A stretch of DNA of 37,063 nucleotides from Oscillospiraceae bacterium (GTDB taxonomy: Bacteria; Bacillota; Clostridia; Oscillospirales; Acutalibacteraceae): the NCBI GenBank assembly GCA_902790325.1, contig CADARP010000026.1:1-37063 (forward strand). The letters run 5' to 3'. The translations under genes and the position numbers were made by a program. The notes under the pieces were generated by a model, which saw only the letters and a program-made list of their open reading frames with translations, did no database searches and had not been told where the DNA came from. Every line of letters begins with the position of its first letter. The stretch's first letter is position 1. Shown here piece after piece: positions 16,513 through 26,843 of the stretch.

Positions 16513-17262
16513 ACGGCGAGACGACCTACACAGCGACGTTCAGCAATCCCGCATTTGAGACCAAGACCAAGACGGTCGCCGACATTGACGCGCTGAACCA
16601 CGACTGGAAGACCGAGTGGTCAAAGGACGGCGACAACCATTGGCACGACTGCACCCGCTGCGACGCAAAGAACGACGAAGCGGCGCACACCTACGGCGAA
16701 GTTTCCTATACGTGGGAGCAGACCGGAGGCGCGTGGAAAGCGACGGCAAAACATGCCTGCACCATTTGCGAGTGGGAAGAGACCGAAACGGTCAACGCGA
16801 CCGGACGTGAGACCAAGCCTGCAACCTGCACCGTGAACGGCGAGACGACCTACACAGCGACGTTCAGCAATCCCGCATTTGAGACCAAGACCAAGACGGT
16901 CGATGATATTTCCGCGCTGAACCACGACTGGAAGACCGAGTGGTCAAAGGACGGCGTGAATCACTGGCACGACTGTACGCGCTGCGACGCAAAGAACGAC
17001 GAAGCGGCGCACACCTACGGCGAAGTCACCTATACGTGGGAACAGACCGCAGGCGCATGGAAAGCGACGGCAAAACATGCCTGTACCATTTGCGGATGGG
17101 AAGAGTCCGAAACGGTCAACGCAACGGGTGCACAGAGCAAAGCGCCGACCTGCACCGTGAACGGCGAGACGACCTACACAGCGACGTTCAGCAATCCCGC
17201 ATTTGAAACACAGACCAAGACGGTTGATGATATTGCCGCGCTTGACCACGCGTATGACGCGG
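16322..17262 (+). repeat. Tandem 324-bp (108-residue) coding repeats
   Basis: Copies begin at 16322, 16621 and 16945 (each at the AAGGACGGCG segment). The second-to-third spacing is 324 bp; the first-to-second is 299 bp, exactly 25 less. Each unit encodes HWHDCTRCDAKNDEAAHTYG, an Ala/Thr-rich segment with a second C-x2-C, and TCTVNGETTYTATFSNPAFE. The last copy decays after position 17230 into a shorter module (THTCSRCDDTY). Confidence 0.9.
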
Positions 17263-17783
17263 TCGTCACAGAGCCGACCTGCACCGAGGACGGCTATACG
17301 ACGCACACCTGCTCACGCTGCGACGATACCTATACCGACAATGAGACGGCTGCGCTCGGTCACGCCTTCGCCGAATGGAAAGTCGTGCGTCCGGCCGTTC
17401 CGGGCGAAAAAGGCGAGAAACAGCGCGTCTGCACGCGCTGCGGCGAAACAGAAACGGCGGAGATCGACGAACTGATCCTCACGTCCTCCGCGGACGGGCA
17501 GACCGGCAGCGCGCTCACCGTGACCGTACCGTATGCCAAGCGCGGCGCGATCGCCACAACGCTTTCCGCAGACCGTCCCGTGACCTATACGTCCTCCGAC
17601 CCGAAGCTGCTGCAGGTGGACGCGGACGGCAACGTGACCTTCACGCGTCTGTGCGTGTTCTGCAAGAGCGCAACGATCACGGCGACGGACGAAGACGGCA
17701 GCACGGCTGTTTGCAAAGTCAACGTCGAGGTCAAATGGTGGCAGTACATCGTCTGGTTCTTCCTCGGCTCGCTTTGGTTCTGA
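16416..17783 (+). pseudogene. C-terminal part of the broken DUF6273-like surface protein
   Basis: This frame continues the preceding gene after the deletion and has no start or ribosome binding site of its own. It encodes the rest of repeat 1, repeats 2 and 3, a further Cys-x2-Cys module, and a beta-rich domain (about 17470-17720) resembling a bacterial Ig-like module (YTSSDPKLLQVDADGNV). It ends in a hydrophobic aromatic tail, WWQYIVWFFLGSLWF. No LPxTG-type signal precedes that tail and no basic residues follow it, so anchoring by the nearby sortases is not supported. If the deletion is real, the cell makes a truncated, unanchored protein. If it is an assembly error, one protein of about 1560 residues runs from 13117 to 17783. 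Confidence 0.75.
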
Positions 17784-17820
17784 TTCTGCATCCTTTCATA
17801 ATCCGTCCGAACAAACACAC

Positions 17821-17852
17821 GACCCGCTTCCCCGATCGGGAGCGGGTCTTTT
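17821..17852 (+). terminator. Intrinsic terminator after the surface protein gene
   Basis: An 8-bp stem (GACCCGCT with AGCGGGTC) is extended by CCC/GGG with a one-base bulge and followed by TTTT. It starts 38 nt past the stop codon at 17783. Confidence 0.85.
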
Positions 17853-17860
17853 CGGATGCA

Positions 17861-17900
17861 AAAAGGACTTTTCCTCCACAGCCCTGCGGAAGAAAAGTCC
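17861..17900 (-). terminator. Intrinsic terminator after guaB
   Basis: On the minus strand the perfect 9-bp stem GGACTTTTC/GAAAAGTCC, extended by a few inner pairs, is followed by TTTTT. It lies about 55 nt past the guaB stop. With the hairpin at 17821 it separates two convergent genes. Confidence 0.85.
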
Positions 17901-17955
17901 CCTTCTTGATTCTTTCTTTTCGTGAAATGCGGCAGTTTCCTGCGTCGTTTGCTGC

Positions 17956-19452
<1,497 letters not shown>

Positions 19453-19459
19453 TTATCTA

Positions 19460-19488
19460 ATTGTACCACGCGAACATGAAAAAAGCAA
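19460..19488 (-). promoter_or_regulatory. Promoter of guaB
   Basis: On the minus strand TTGCTT and TACAAT are separated by 17 nt, giving a leader of about 30 nt before the ATG at 19425. Confidence 0.75.
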
Positions 19489-19532
19489 GGTTTCCCGCAC
19501 AGAAAAAAGTTGAAAAAATTTTTGAAAAGGTG

Positions 19533-19561
19533 TTGATTTTTCAGAAGTAATGTGATAGAAT
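19533..19561 (+). promoter_or_regulatory. Promoter of the tRNA-Arg gene
   Basis: TTGATT and TAGAAT lie 17 nt apart, with the -10 box ending 23 nt before the mature tRNA 5' end. It is divergent from the guaB promoter. Confidence 0.75.
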
Positions 19562-19584
19562 GTAGCAGTTGTGAAAAGCAACAT

Positions 19585-19661
19585 GCGCTGCTAGCTCAGT
19601 TGGATAGAGTGTTTGGCTACGAACCAAAAGGTCAGGGGTTCGAATCCCTTGCAGCGCGCCA
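19585..19661 (+). tRNA. tRNA-Arg (anticodon ACG)
   Basis: A complete cloverleaf can be drawn: acceptor GCGCTGC/GCAGCGC with discriminator G and encoded CCA, D arm GCTC...GAGT, anticodon stem TTTGG/CCAAA around the loop CTACGAA (anticodon ACG), and T arm AGGGG-TTCGAAT-CCCTT. It decodes CGU, and CGC/CGA after A34-to-inosine editing. It stands alone with its own promoter and terminator. Confidence 0.97.
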
Positions 19662-19663
19662 GA

Positions 19664-19696
19664 AAAGCCGTGTACCGTCAGGTACGCGGCTTTTTT
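19664..19696 (+). terminator. Terminator after tRNA-Arg, usable in both directions
   Basis: An 11-bp stem (19666-19676 with 19681-19691, one G-U pair) with a GTCA loop ends in a T-run to 19696. On the minus strand it is followed by four T, so it may also end transcripts of the membrane glycosyltransferase gene, whose stop is at 19759. Confidence 0.85.
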
Positions 19697-19758
19697 CTGT
19701 AGAACAGCCAAATTCCCGAGCAGATCTGCCCCTCTGCGGCGTGCGTTTCCGGCATCCG

Positions 19759-21621
19759 TTATGTGTTCCAGGCGCGGATGCGGACGAAATACCCGATCTC
19801 GCCTTCGGTCACGGTGATGTCGGCGTGCTCTCTGAAGTATTGCAGATATTCCTGCGCGGACATGGTTTCGTGGGAAATATAGCTGAGCGTAAAAAACGGA
19901 ATATACACAACGTCCGGACGCTTGTCCGGATGCAGCGCCCACCATGCTTCCTCTCTGCCGTAGTCTGCCGTGAGATAGTGCAGGAACGGCGTGGAAACAG
20001 GACATCCGGCGTTGACATAGACCGATGTGTCGTAGTCGATGACAAACAGCGCGTTCTTGCACATCCTCCTGCACGTTTCGGCGTCCCGGACGCTCTTGTC
20101 GTAATTGTCCTTGATCTCCCGCGTTGTCACAACGCCCTTCAATATCCCTGTTTCGATTTTTGCGTCCAGCGGCGCATCGGTCTGAACGAGCAGCCGTTCG
20201 GTTTCATACAGCCGCGCCATGTAGACGTAGTGTCCGGCCTCCAGCACAGGGAACAGGACGAACAGCGCGCATACGGCAATCCCCCACGCGTTTCGGACAA
20301 GAACGGACGACTTGCGGTGTTTTCCGGTTTTCTTTTTCACTTCGGCGGCAGGCTGCGTCCGCTGTTCCAGGTAATACGCCCGCAAAAGCAAAACAGACGG
20401 CACACAGCCGGGAAGCAAAAACGCGCCGAGAGCATTCATGGAGTAGACGTCGGCAACGAATGATACGGCAATCGCCAGAAGCAGAAAGCCGAACAGTCGC
20501 CTGTCTTTGTTTTTCGTGAACACATACGCCTGCAGCGCCGGTACGGCCAGCAGCAGAGGATGACAACTGCAGTCGCCCGAGGCGTCCCTGAACTTCGTAT
20601 AGGGCAAAAGAAGCAGCCGCACCGCAATGGCGGCGCAGAGGACGCACAGAGCGACAAAGAAAAACCGCTGCGCGCCGACCGCTTTTCGCCGCACGATCAG
20701 ACCGCCCGCGAACGCAGCCGCGGTCAGGATCACAAGCGCCGGATGCATGAACCGCAGATACCGTTTCAGCTTGGAGGCGCGAATGGCCAGGAAGCTCATT
20801 CTCGCCAACGGTCCGTCTCCGAAAAAGCCGGAAATGGATCGCAGTCCGACGAGAATGGCGCGCAAGTCCGTCCCGGTAAAAAACAGCGCGCAAAGGATAA
20901 AAAACAGGATCGCGGCAGCGCAGATTCCAACCAGCATCCAGCGCCACACACGCGGGGACAAAACATAATCGTACTGCGCCAGAAACGGTTTCCCGCGTTT
21001 TTTCGCAGCATGCCGAACGGCCGTCAGACAGCAGTACAGCAGCCACACCGCAGCGACGGGCGGAAAAACGAGCACGCCGCAGCTCAGAAAGAATCCGGCA
21101 AGAACCCAATGCACCGGACGCGCGTCCTCCCTGTAGAACAGCAGCATGCCCACAAGCAAAATGCATTGCGGACAGATGGAGTAATAGCTGATCGTCTTGA
21201 TCCCGAACAGATCCGTTCCCGCAAAAAACGCAGCGGCAAACACTGCCCAGAGCGTGTATTTCCGAAGCCGGCAATAGAGGTAAACGAAAAAGATCAGTTT
21301 TACGGCGATATACAGATACCGCATTGCGAGCACGATTCCGTCCACGCCGCCGAGAAGCGCGTAAAAGATCCGAAACGGAAGATACTGGAACAGCGGCTGC
21401 ATACCCACGATCAGCCAGTTATCCGCAAAGAGTTTTTCGCCCGCCATCAGCCTGCAGCAGACAAACTGATACTGCACCTCGTCCGTGGATGTGATGCCGA
21501 GGGGCGCCGTCAAAACAAAACAAGCCGCAGCCGCAAGAAAAACAAACATGAAAACAAGATCGAACGATCTCTGCTTTCGCATGTCGTTTTTCAAAGGGTT
21601 TTGATTCAGCTTTCTCATCAT
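19759..21621 (-). CDS. Polytopic membrane protein, GT-C (PMT_2/GT39-like) glycosyltransferase candidate
   Basis: A 620-residue integral membrane protein with about 11-12 hydrophobic segments and a C-terminal extracytoplasmic domain of ~150 residues containing ALFVIDYDTSVYVNAG. The first extracytoplasmic loop has the pattern TSTDEVQYQF...LMAGEKLFADNW, matching the GT-C/PMT_2 signature in which the first-loop acidic residue is catalytic and polyprenyl-phosphate sugars are donors. The acceptor is unknown. The start at 21621 is inferred: GAGGA lies 8 nt upstream, a promoter precedes it, and the first membrane helix follows soon after; an ATG at 21618 is equivalent. It is transcribed away from the DUF6273/radical SAM operon, but its promoter resembles that of the large radical SAM operon, hinting at a common programme. 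Confidence 0.7.
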   Translation of the reverse strand: MMRKLNQNPLKNDMRKQRSFDLVFMFVFLAAAACFVLTAPLGITSTDEVQYQFVCCRLMAGEKLFADNWLIVGMQPLFQYLPFRIFYALLGGVDGIVLAMRYLYIAVKLIFFVYLYCRLRKYTLWAVFAAAFFAGTDLFGIKTISYYSICPQCILLVGMLLFYREDARPVHWVLAGFFLSCGVLVFPPVAAVWLLYCCLTAVRHAAKKRGKPFLAQYDYVLSPRVWRWMLVGICAAAILFFILCALFFTGTDLRAILVGLRSISGFFGDGPLARMSFLAIRASKLKRYLRFMHPALVILTAAAFAGGLIVRRKAVGAQRFFFVALCVLCAAIAVRLLLLPYTKFRDASGDCSCHPLLLAVPALQAYVFTKNKDRRLFGFLLLAIAVSFVADVYSMNALGAFLLPGCVPSVLLLRAYYLEQRTQPAAEVKKKTGKHRKSSVLVRNAWGIAVCALFVLFPVLEAGHYVYMARLYETERLLVQTDAPLDAKIETGILKGVVTTREIKDNYDKSVRDAETCRRMCKNALFVIDYDTSVYVNAGCPVSTPFLHYLTADYGREEAWWALHPDKRPDVVYIPFFTLSYISHETMSAQEYLQYFREHADITVTEGEIGYFVRIRAWNT

Positions 21622-21667
21622 ACGGTCAGTCCTCGCAACTATCAAATGATCCGCGTCCGCACATACA

Positions 21668-21696
21668 AGTATACCACAGAAATGAACCAAATGAAA
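21668..21696 (-). promoter_or_regulatory. Promoter of the GT-C membrane protein gene
   Basis: On the minus strand TTTCAT and TATACT are 17 nt apart. The -35 region is poor for sigma-A, but the segment TTTCATTTG with TGTG before the -10 box recurs at 36891-36919. Confidence 0.6.
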
Positions 21697-21729
21697 CAGT
21701 TTTTTATGATTTCCGAAACAGGCTGCCGC

Positions 21730-21752
21730 GCGCCGGTCGTCCGGCGCTTTTT
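21730..21752 (+). terminator. Orphan plus-strand intrinsic terminator
   Basis: A perfect 7-bp GC stem (GCGCCGG, TCGT loop, CCGGCGC) is followed by TTTTT. No plus-strand gene ends here: the nearest one upstream on that strand is the tRNA, which has its own terminator. It may end an unannotated small RNA or block antisense transcription before the promoter at 21827. Confidence 0.6.
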
Positions 21753-21826
21753 CCGGCTCGGTTTCCGCACGTCTTTCGCACCGCGCAAAAGCGCCGCACA
21801 CGCTATGCGGGCAAGCGAAAATAACC

Positions 21827-21855
21827 TTGCAATGAACCGTTCGTTATGATACTAT
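21827..21855 (+). promoter_or_regulatory. Promoter of the DUF6273-DUF362-radical SAM operon
   Basis: TTGCAA and TACTAT are separated by 17 nt. The ATG of the first gene follows 24 nt after the -10 box, with GGAGGG between them. Confidence 0.8.
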
Positions 21856-21879
21856 TAGAAAAGAGCGGAGGGAAAAACC

Positions 21880-23028
21880 ATGCCGAAAAAAGCCCCCGGA
21901 AAAAGCAAAAAAAAGAATGAGAAAAAGCGGCCTTCTGTTTGCAGACGCAGCATCGACGCGATCGCTGCGTTCGTCCCGAAACACCGCTTCGTTTGCGCTC
22001 TGTCCGCGTGCATTCTGCTGACTGCGGCGGTTTTGGTTTCTCTGTATCTCGGCACGTCCCCCGCGCGTTCACTGCGCAGTTCCGGCGGCACGATCGAATT
22101 CGGCTCCTATCCGCAGACGCGCGTCGCCTCGCAAACGCTGCTGCGCGCGCTGAACGAAGCGGACAAGCAATGGAAGCCGTTCGACGACTGCTATTCCGGG
22201 CAGAATTATTACGGCACCATGCACCGGTCCGACGCCGTGCTGTACGCGGATACAGAGTATGCCGGGAACCTCTACCGCGCCGTACGATTCGACGCATACC
22301 GTCCCGCGGCGATCCTGGACGACGCGTCCGCGCAGAACTCTTATCAGGACGAAAACGGCTATGCGCCCGGCGCCGTATATTGGTTCCGGTGGGAGCCGAT
22401 CCGCTGGTATGTGGCCGATGATAAAAAGCAGCTGCTGCTGAGCGAAAAAGTGCTGGACGCCTTGCAGTTTGACGATTCGTTTTTCTGGATCGACCGTAAC
22501 GCGGACGGCGACGTAGATCCGGCCGACGAGTTTTCCGCGCTGCAGCATCTGCGGCTTCCCGTGAATCTGTACCAAACCGCCACTATCCGCCGGTGGCTGA
22601 ACGACGCGTTTTACACCGCGGCATTCACGTCCGCCGAGCAGCGCCGGATACGTCCCGTGCTCCACAGAGCGGACGAGTCCGCCAAAAAAACGAGATACGG
22701 ACTGCACGCGATCACACGCGATCGGGTGTGGCTGTTTTCCGCCGCGCAGGCGCTGGCTTGGAACGAGGCCAACGGCAGCAGGGAAGCGGTTTATCCGGAC
22801 GCCACCGATTACGCAAAGTGCCGCGGCGCATTTTCCGGCAGCGTCAACGATCATGCCAGCGCATGGTGGTGGACGCGCAGCGCCGGCGACTTTTCCGGCG
22901 ACGTGATCACCGTTGTAGACAACGAAATGTGCATCACTTCCGACAGACAGTTCCCGCAGGCTTATGCCCTTGGCGGCGTGCGCTGCGCGGTTCGGCTGAA
23001 AGAACTTGTGCACGAAACGGAGGGCTGA
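21880..23028 (+). CDS. Membrane-anchored DUF6273-like protein
   Basis: A 382-residue protein with a strongly basic N-terminus (KKAPGKSKKKNEKK), one transmembrane helix (about residues 42-65) and one extracytoplasmic DUF6273-like domain to the end. Shared landmarks with the large surface protein are EFGSYPQTRV, YWFRWEPIRWYV, LLLSEKVLDA, the WLNDAFYTAAFTSAEQ segment, VWLFS, ATDYAKCRG, WWWTRSAG and a final GGVRCAVRL. The ending resembles the GFR/GVR-C-x-R ending of SUMF1/C-type-lectin-fold domains, so a ligand-binding lectin-like fold is possible (inference). No catalytic residues were identified. It is the first gene of a four-gene plus-strand operon, with GGAGGG before its ATG. Confidence 0.85.
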   Translation: MPKKAPGKSKKKNEKKRPSVCRRSIDAIAAFVPKHRFVCALSACILLTAAVLVSLYLGTSPARSLRSSGGTIEFGSYPQTRVASQTLLRALNEADKQWKPFDDCYSGQNYYGTMHRSDAVLYADTEYAGNLYRAVRFDAYRPAAILDDASAQNSYQDENGYAPGAVYWFRWEPIRWYVADDKKQLLLSEKVLDALQFDDSFFWIDRNADGDVDPADEFSALQHLRLPVNLYQTATIRRWLNDAFYTAAFTSAEQRRIRPVLHRADESAKKTRYGLHAITRDRVWLFSAAQALAWNEANGSREAVYPDATDYAKCRGAFSGSVNDHASAWWWTRSAGDFSGDVITVVDNEMCITSDRQFPQAYALGGVRCAVRLKELVHETEG

Positions 23029-23029
23029 T

Positions 23030-24112
23030 ATGCAAAGGATCAAAAAACAGCTCTGCTTCGTGTGCGCGGCGATCCTTCTGCTCGGCGCTGCCGCGCCGTG
23101 GATCCTGTACGGTGTGCGCAAAAAAAATGCCGCCTCTGTACCGGCATTCGATCCGCCCGCGGCACAGAAAACGGAGGAGTTCGGGTCCTACCCGCAGAGC
23201 GCGGTCACAGATCCCGCGCTTTTACAGGCGCTGAACGGTCTGGATTTGGCGTGGGTCTCTTACGGCTATTACAGCGGAGACGTCCTGTTCGGCTCCGCGG
23301 AACAGACAGACTGCATGCGGTACGCCGATGTGGAATGGAACGGCACGCGATACCGTGCCGTAACGGCGTCGGACTACAGACCCTACTGCTGCCATCTCCC
23401 GCACGAGGCGACGCGGCAGGACGCAAGGCTCGAACCGGGCGAGGTCTACTGGTTCCGGTATGACCCGATCCGCTGGATCGTTCTGGACGCGCAGACGGGA
23501 CTGATGATGAGCGAGCACGTCCTGGACTGCGGCGCATTCTGCAATATCGTTTATGTGAACGACCCGCACGGAACCGCCGCAAGAGGCAAGATCCAGTCCA
23601 AAGAGTATTACAGCGATCCGCAGCAAACGGTTTACGCAACCGATTACCCCGCCAGCGACGTGCGCAAATGGCTGAACGGTCCGTTTGCGGAAACCGCCTT
23701 TACGGACGCGGAACAGTCCAGGCTCCTGCGCACGCGTCTGGATAACCGCGCGGCCGACCGGAGATGGAAAAAATATGACGCCGAAAGCTGCGAGGACCGC
23801 GTGTTTCTGCTCTCCTATTCCGACGTGATCAACCCCGCCTACGGATTCTCTCCCCAGCCGGAAAAGCCGGACCCGCTGCGGGTGGCATATCCCACCGATT
23901 ACGCGCTGCTGCAGGGGTGCTGGGCACAGGAAGACCCCGTCGCGCCCGGCGCCGCATGGTGGTGGCTGCGCACGCCTTCCGACCATTCCAACGCAAACTG
24001 CGACGTCAGTTTTTACGGTACGCCGTCCAAGTTTGCCGCCATACTGCCCTATTTCCCGGATTTCACGGATTCCGGCTACCGTCCGGCAATCAGAATCCGC
24101 ACCGACACATGA
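23030..24112 (+). CDS. Membrane-anchored DUF6273-like protein
   Basis: A 360-residue paralogue of the preceding gene. A short basic tail (MQRIKK) precedes a transmembrane helix (about residues 5-24). The DUF6273-like domain includes EFGSYPQSAVTD, DCMRYADVEWNG, YWFRYDPIRWIV, ATDYPASDVRKWLNG, VFLLSYSDVINPAYGF, TDYALLQG, WWWLRTPS and GYRPAIRI. The start was put at 23030 because GGAGGG is 6 nt upstream and the coding sequence begins one base after the previous stop, a sign of translational coupling. It is followed after 16 nt by the DUF362 gene. It probably displays a folded domain outside the membrane. Confidence 0.85.
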   Translation: MQRIKKQLCFVCAAILLLGAAAPWILYGVRKKNAASVPAFDPPAAQKTEEFGSYPQSAVTDPALLQALNGLDLAWVSYGYYSGDVLFGSAEQTDCMRYADVEWNGTRYRAVTASDYRPYCCHLPHEATRQDARLEPGEVYWFRYDPIRWIVLDAQTGLMMSEHVLDCGAFCNIVYVNDPHGTAARGKIQSKEYYSDPQQTVYATDYPASDVRKWLNGPFAETAFTDAEQSRLLRTRLDNRAADRRWKKYDAESCEDRVFLLSYSDVINPAYGFSPQPEKPDPLRVAYPTDYALLQGCWAQEDPVAPGAAWWWLRTPSDHSNANCDVSFYGTPSKFAAILPYFPDFTDSGYRPAIRIRTDT

Positions 24113-24128
24113 TGCAAAGGATCGTGCT

Positions 24129-25292
24129 ATGACCACAACGTATTTGCAGGCAATCGAAAAAGCGTCGTCCTATGACGCGGCCGAATTAAAAAAAGGGATC
24201 GACGCGCTGTTCCGGACGCTGCAGATCGAGAAGGATCTGCGGCCGGGCATGCGCGTGCTGCTCAAGCCGAATCTTTTGGGCGACTACAACACATATTTCT
24301 CCGTCACCACAAACCCGGCCGTTGTGGCGGCCGTTGCCGACTGGCTGTCGGCGCACGGGATCACGGACGTGACCGTCGCGGACAGCCCGGGCGGTTCCGC
24401 GTGCCGTATGCCGGGGTTCAATTTTGCGGATTTTTATGAAAACGCCGGTTATTCTTTTTTGGCGCAAAGAGGCGTGCGGCTGAATACAGACAGCGGCTGG
24501 CGTTCCGTTCCCGCGCCGAAAGGCTGCGTATTAAAGGACTACAATATCCTGAACGTGATCGCCGACGCCGATTATATCATCAACATGCCGAAACTGAAAA
24601 CCCACAACAAAACGGTGATCTCCTTCGGCGTGAAGAATCTGTTCGGCTGCGTGCCGGATATTCAGAAGCCCGCCTTCCACGCGCGGTACCCGCGCATCGC
24701 GGATTTCGCAAACATGCTGGTGGAGCTTGCAATGACCGTGAAGCCTGCGCTGACCGTGATCGACGCGGTGGAGATCATGGAACACAACGGCCCCGTTGCC
24801 GGAGAAAAGCGGCAGCTCGGAATGCTGTTCGCCGCAAAGGACGTGTTCTCACAGGACGCTTTCCTGGCGCAGCTGCTGGGCGTGGACGAAGAAAAAACCG
24901 ATTTGCTGCGCATTGCCCGCGGCAAGGGTTTGGTGCGCGCCGCGCAAGTGATGAGCGGCACATTCAAGCCGAACGAGACAGTCGCCCCCTTGAAGCTTCC
25001 GGATATTTTCACCGTGAACTCGCTGCCGGAAAAAGTCGTTTCCCTGCTGCATATGGCGGCGGACAAAGCCGGCGAGCTGCTGTTTACCCAAACGCCGTGC
25101 ATCAACAACAAAGCATGTGCGAGATGTCTGCGCTGCCTGCACTCGTGTCCCGCAGGCGCCATCGCGGACAACGGATCGTCTCTCGAAATCGATACAAGGA
25201 AATGCATCCACTGCCTTTGCTGCTCAGAGGTATGCACACACAGGGCGATCAGAATCAAAACCGAAATCAAAAAAAGGCGGAAACCGACATGA
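24129..25292 (+). CDS. DUF362 protein with two C-terminal [4Fe-4S] clusters
   Basis: A 387-residue protein. Residues ~40-290 match the DUF362 family: VLLKPNLLG, a TVADSPGG segment, INMPKLKTH.KT..FGVKNLFG, and DAVEIMEHNGP. The C-terminus holds two ferredoxin-type motifs, CARCLRCLHSCP and CIHCLCCSEVC, each able to bind a [4Fe-4S] cluster. DUF362 proteins are common in anaerobes; their reaction is not established, but the clusters imply electron transfer. Here it lies between two membrane-anchored DUF6273-like genes and a radical SAM gene, so it may supply low-potential electrons for SAM cleavage (inference). The ATG has AAAGGA upstream; its stop overlaps the next start as ATGA. Confidence 0.9.
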   Translation: MTTTYLQAIEKASSYDAAELKKGIDALFRTLQIEKDLRPGMRVLLKPNLLGDYNTYFSVTTNPAVVAAVADWLSAHGITDVTVADSPGGSACRMPGFNFADFYENAGYSFLAQRGVRLNTDSGWRSVPAPKGCVLKDYNILNVIADADYIINMPKLKTHNKTVISFGVKNLFGCVPDIQKPAFHARYPRIADFANMLVELAMTVKPALTVIDAVEIMEHNGPVAGEKRQLGMLFAAKDVFSQDAFLAQLLGVDEEKTDLLRIARGKGLVRAAQVMSGTFKPNETVAPLKLPDIFTVNSLPEKVVSLLHMAADKAGELLFTQTPCINNKACARCLRCLHSCPAGAIADNGSSLEIDTRKCIHCLCCSEVCTHRAIRIKTEIKKRRKPT

Positions 25293-26761
25293 ATATCCTG
25301 CTGATCCAGCCGCGCAGCGGATTCCAGCTGCGGGGCATCACGTTTCCCGTGTGCAGGGATCTGATGATGAGCGCCACTTTTTTGAAAAAAAACGGTTACG
25401 ACGTCCTCGTCTGGGACAGATGCATTTCGCCGGACGTGCCGGACAGGCGTTTCGCGGCAGACGCGGCGATCCTGTTTCTGGCGCAGTCCTCGTCCGTGAA
25501 GGACGCCGCGGCCGTTTCCGACCGTCTGCGCGCGAAAGGGGTGCGCGTTATCTGGGCGGATATGGTGGCGGTGATCGGCGCCGACCTGCCGGACGCGCTC
25601 GCGCACTGCGATTATATTCTGACGGGAGAATACTGTTTCACCGCCCGCGCGCTGCTGCGTGCGATCTCCGACGGCACGGACGCCGCGGATGTACCGGGGA
25701 TCGCATATACCGAAAACGGAAAGACCGTTTTTACACAAAAGCGTCCGCTGCCGGATCTTGCGCAGCTGTATCCGATCGACTGGTCGCTGATCGACGTGCA
25801 CAAATGCTTTCGCAGGTTTCAAAGCTGCAGCCGGATGCTGTACCTGAACGCCTCGGTCGGCTGCCCGTTCGACTGCGGTTTCTGCTCCACGCCGTTCTGC
25901 TACGGAAAGCGGCGCAAACGGCCGATCTCCCATGTGATACAGGAGATCGACACGCTTGTGCGGGAATACGGCATGGACGGAATCAACTTTTCCGACGAGC
26001 TGCTGCTGTTCACCGCGGATGAGCTGGCGCAGCTGAAAGCGTGCAGGGAAAGCCTGGGACGCCGATTCGTCTGGGGCGGCGAAACGCGTCCGCAGATCCT
26101 CACGCCGGAACTGCTGCGGCAGATGTACGACGCCGGCTGCCGCTGGCTGCTGTTCGGTCTGGAGACAGGATCGGAAACCATGCGCGCGCACATCTGCAAG
26201 CAATATGATCCCGCGCAGATCCGCGCCGTGACGGACGCCTGCACAAAGCTGGGAATTGCCGTGTTCGGTTCGTTCATCATCGGCTTCCCGAACGAGACGA
26301 AAGAGGATCTGCGCTTCACCGTCCGATTCGCGCAGTCGCTGGATCTGGACGCGTACCTGTTCAACTATTTTGTGATGATCGCGCATACGCCGCTGTACGA
26401 ACAGGTGAAGCGGGATCGCGGCTACCGGTTCCGCAGCATCATGGAATTCGACGACGTCGTGAACACGGACAGTCTGGATACGAACTTTTCCGCCGTGCCC
26501 GACAAAGCGCTTGCAACGGTCAAAGCGTATTTCGATTTTCTGACCATTACCAGCAAAAAGAAGACCGCCGGGCAGCATACCGCCGGTTCACAGTTTGTGA
26601 AAAAAGCGATCAACACCGCGGTGGAGTATCTGCGCTGCACGCCCTCGACCGCGTTCATCGGTCTGTACAGTATCTTCCGGCGCGGTTTCGGCGTCGTGTT
26701 TTATCTGCTTGCCTGCCCGAAGGTCCGCAGGGAATACGGTCTGCACAAAAAAAGACCGTAA
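25289..26761 (+). CDS. B12-binding-type radical SAM protein
   Basis: A 490-residue protein with an N-terminal cobalamin-binding Rossmann-like domain (MNILLIQPRSG, then a degenerate region to ~150) and a radical SAM barrel with canonical CPFDCGFC (C192, C196, C199), followed by FSDELLLF, WGGETRPQ, LFGLETGSE and FGSFIIGFPNET. Architecture is like BchE and other class B methylases/cyclases. The usual B12 motif DxHxxG is absent, as in most radical SAM B12 proteins. The C-terminal ~70 residues are hydrophobic and basic (FRRGFGVVFYLLACPKVRR), suggesting membrane association. It overlaps the DUF362 stop by 4 nt and is the last gene of the plus-strand operon. The substrate is unknown. Confidence 0.88.
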   Translation: MNILLIQPRSGFQLRGITFPVCRDLMMSATFLKKNGYDVLVWDRCISPDVPDRRFAADAAILFLAQSSSVKDAAAVSDRLRAKGVRVIWADMVAVIGADLPDALAHCDYILTGEYCFTARALLRAISDGTDAADVPGIAYTENGKTVFTQKRPLPDLAQLYPIDWSLIDVHKCFRRFQSCSRMLYLNASVGCPFDCGFCSTPFCYGKRRKRPISHVIQEIDTLVREYGMDGINFSDELLLFTADELAQLKACRESLGRRFVWGGETRPQILTPELLRQMYDAGCRWLLFGLETGSETMRAHICKQYDPAQIRAVTDACTKLGIAVFGSFIIGFPNETKEDLRFTVRFAQSLDLDAYLFNYFVMIAHTPLYEQVKRDRGYRFRSIMEFDDVVNTDSLDTNFSAVPDKALATVKAYFDFLTITSKKKTAGQHTAGSQFVKKAINTAVEYLRCTPSTAFIGLYSIFRRGFGVVFYLLACPKVRREYGLHKKRP

Positions 26762-26777
26762 CACGGAAAAAGAAAAA

Positions 26778-26821
26778 GGCTTGTACTTTACGGAGCAAAT
26801 CCGTTTGTACAAGTCTTTTTT
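26778..26821. terminator. Bidirectional terminator between convergent radical SAM operons
   Basis: A 9-bp outer stem (GGCTTGTAC with GTACAAGTC, one G-U pair) encloses an inner ACGGA/TCCGT stem. It is flanked by a T-run on both strands (six T on plus; CCTTTTTCTTTTT on minus). It ends both the plus operon (stop 26761) and the minus operon (stop 26844). Confidence 0.9.
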
Positions 26822-26843
26822 GTGCGCAGAGAAAACGTCGTTT

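Noticed and set aside
16322-17262. CRISPR-like array because of regular repetition
   Set aside because: The repeats are 324 bp long, coding and in frame with Cys-rich protein modules; there are no spacers.
19585-19661. tRNA-Arg as an integration site for a mobile element
   Set aside because: No integrase, no repeated tRNA 3' end and no phage or plasmid genes lie nearby.
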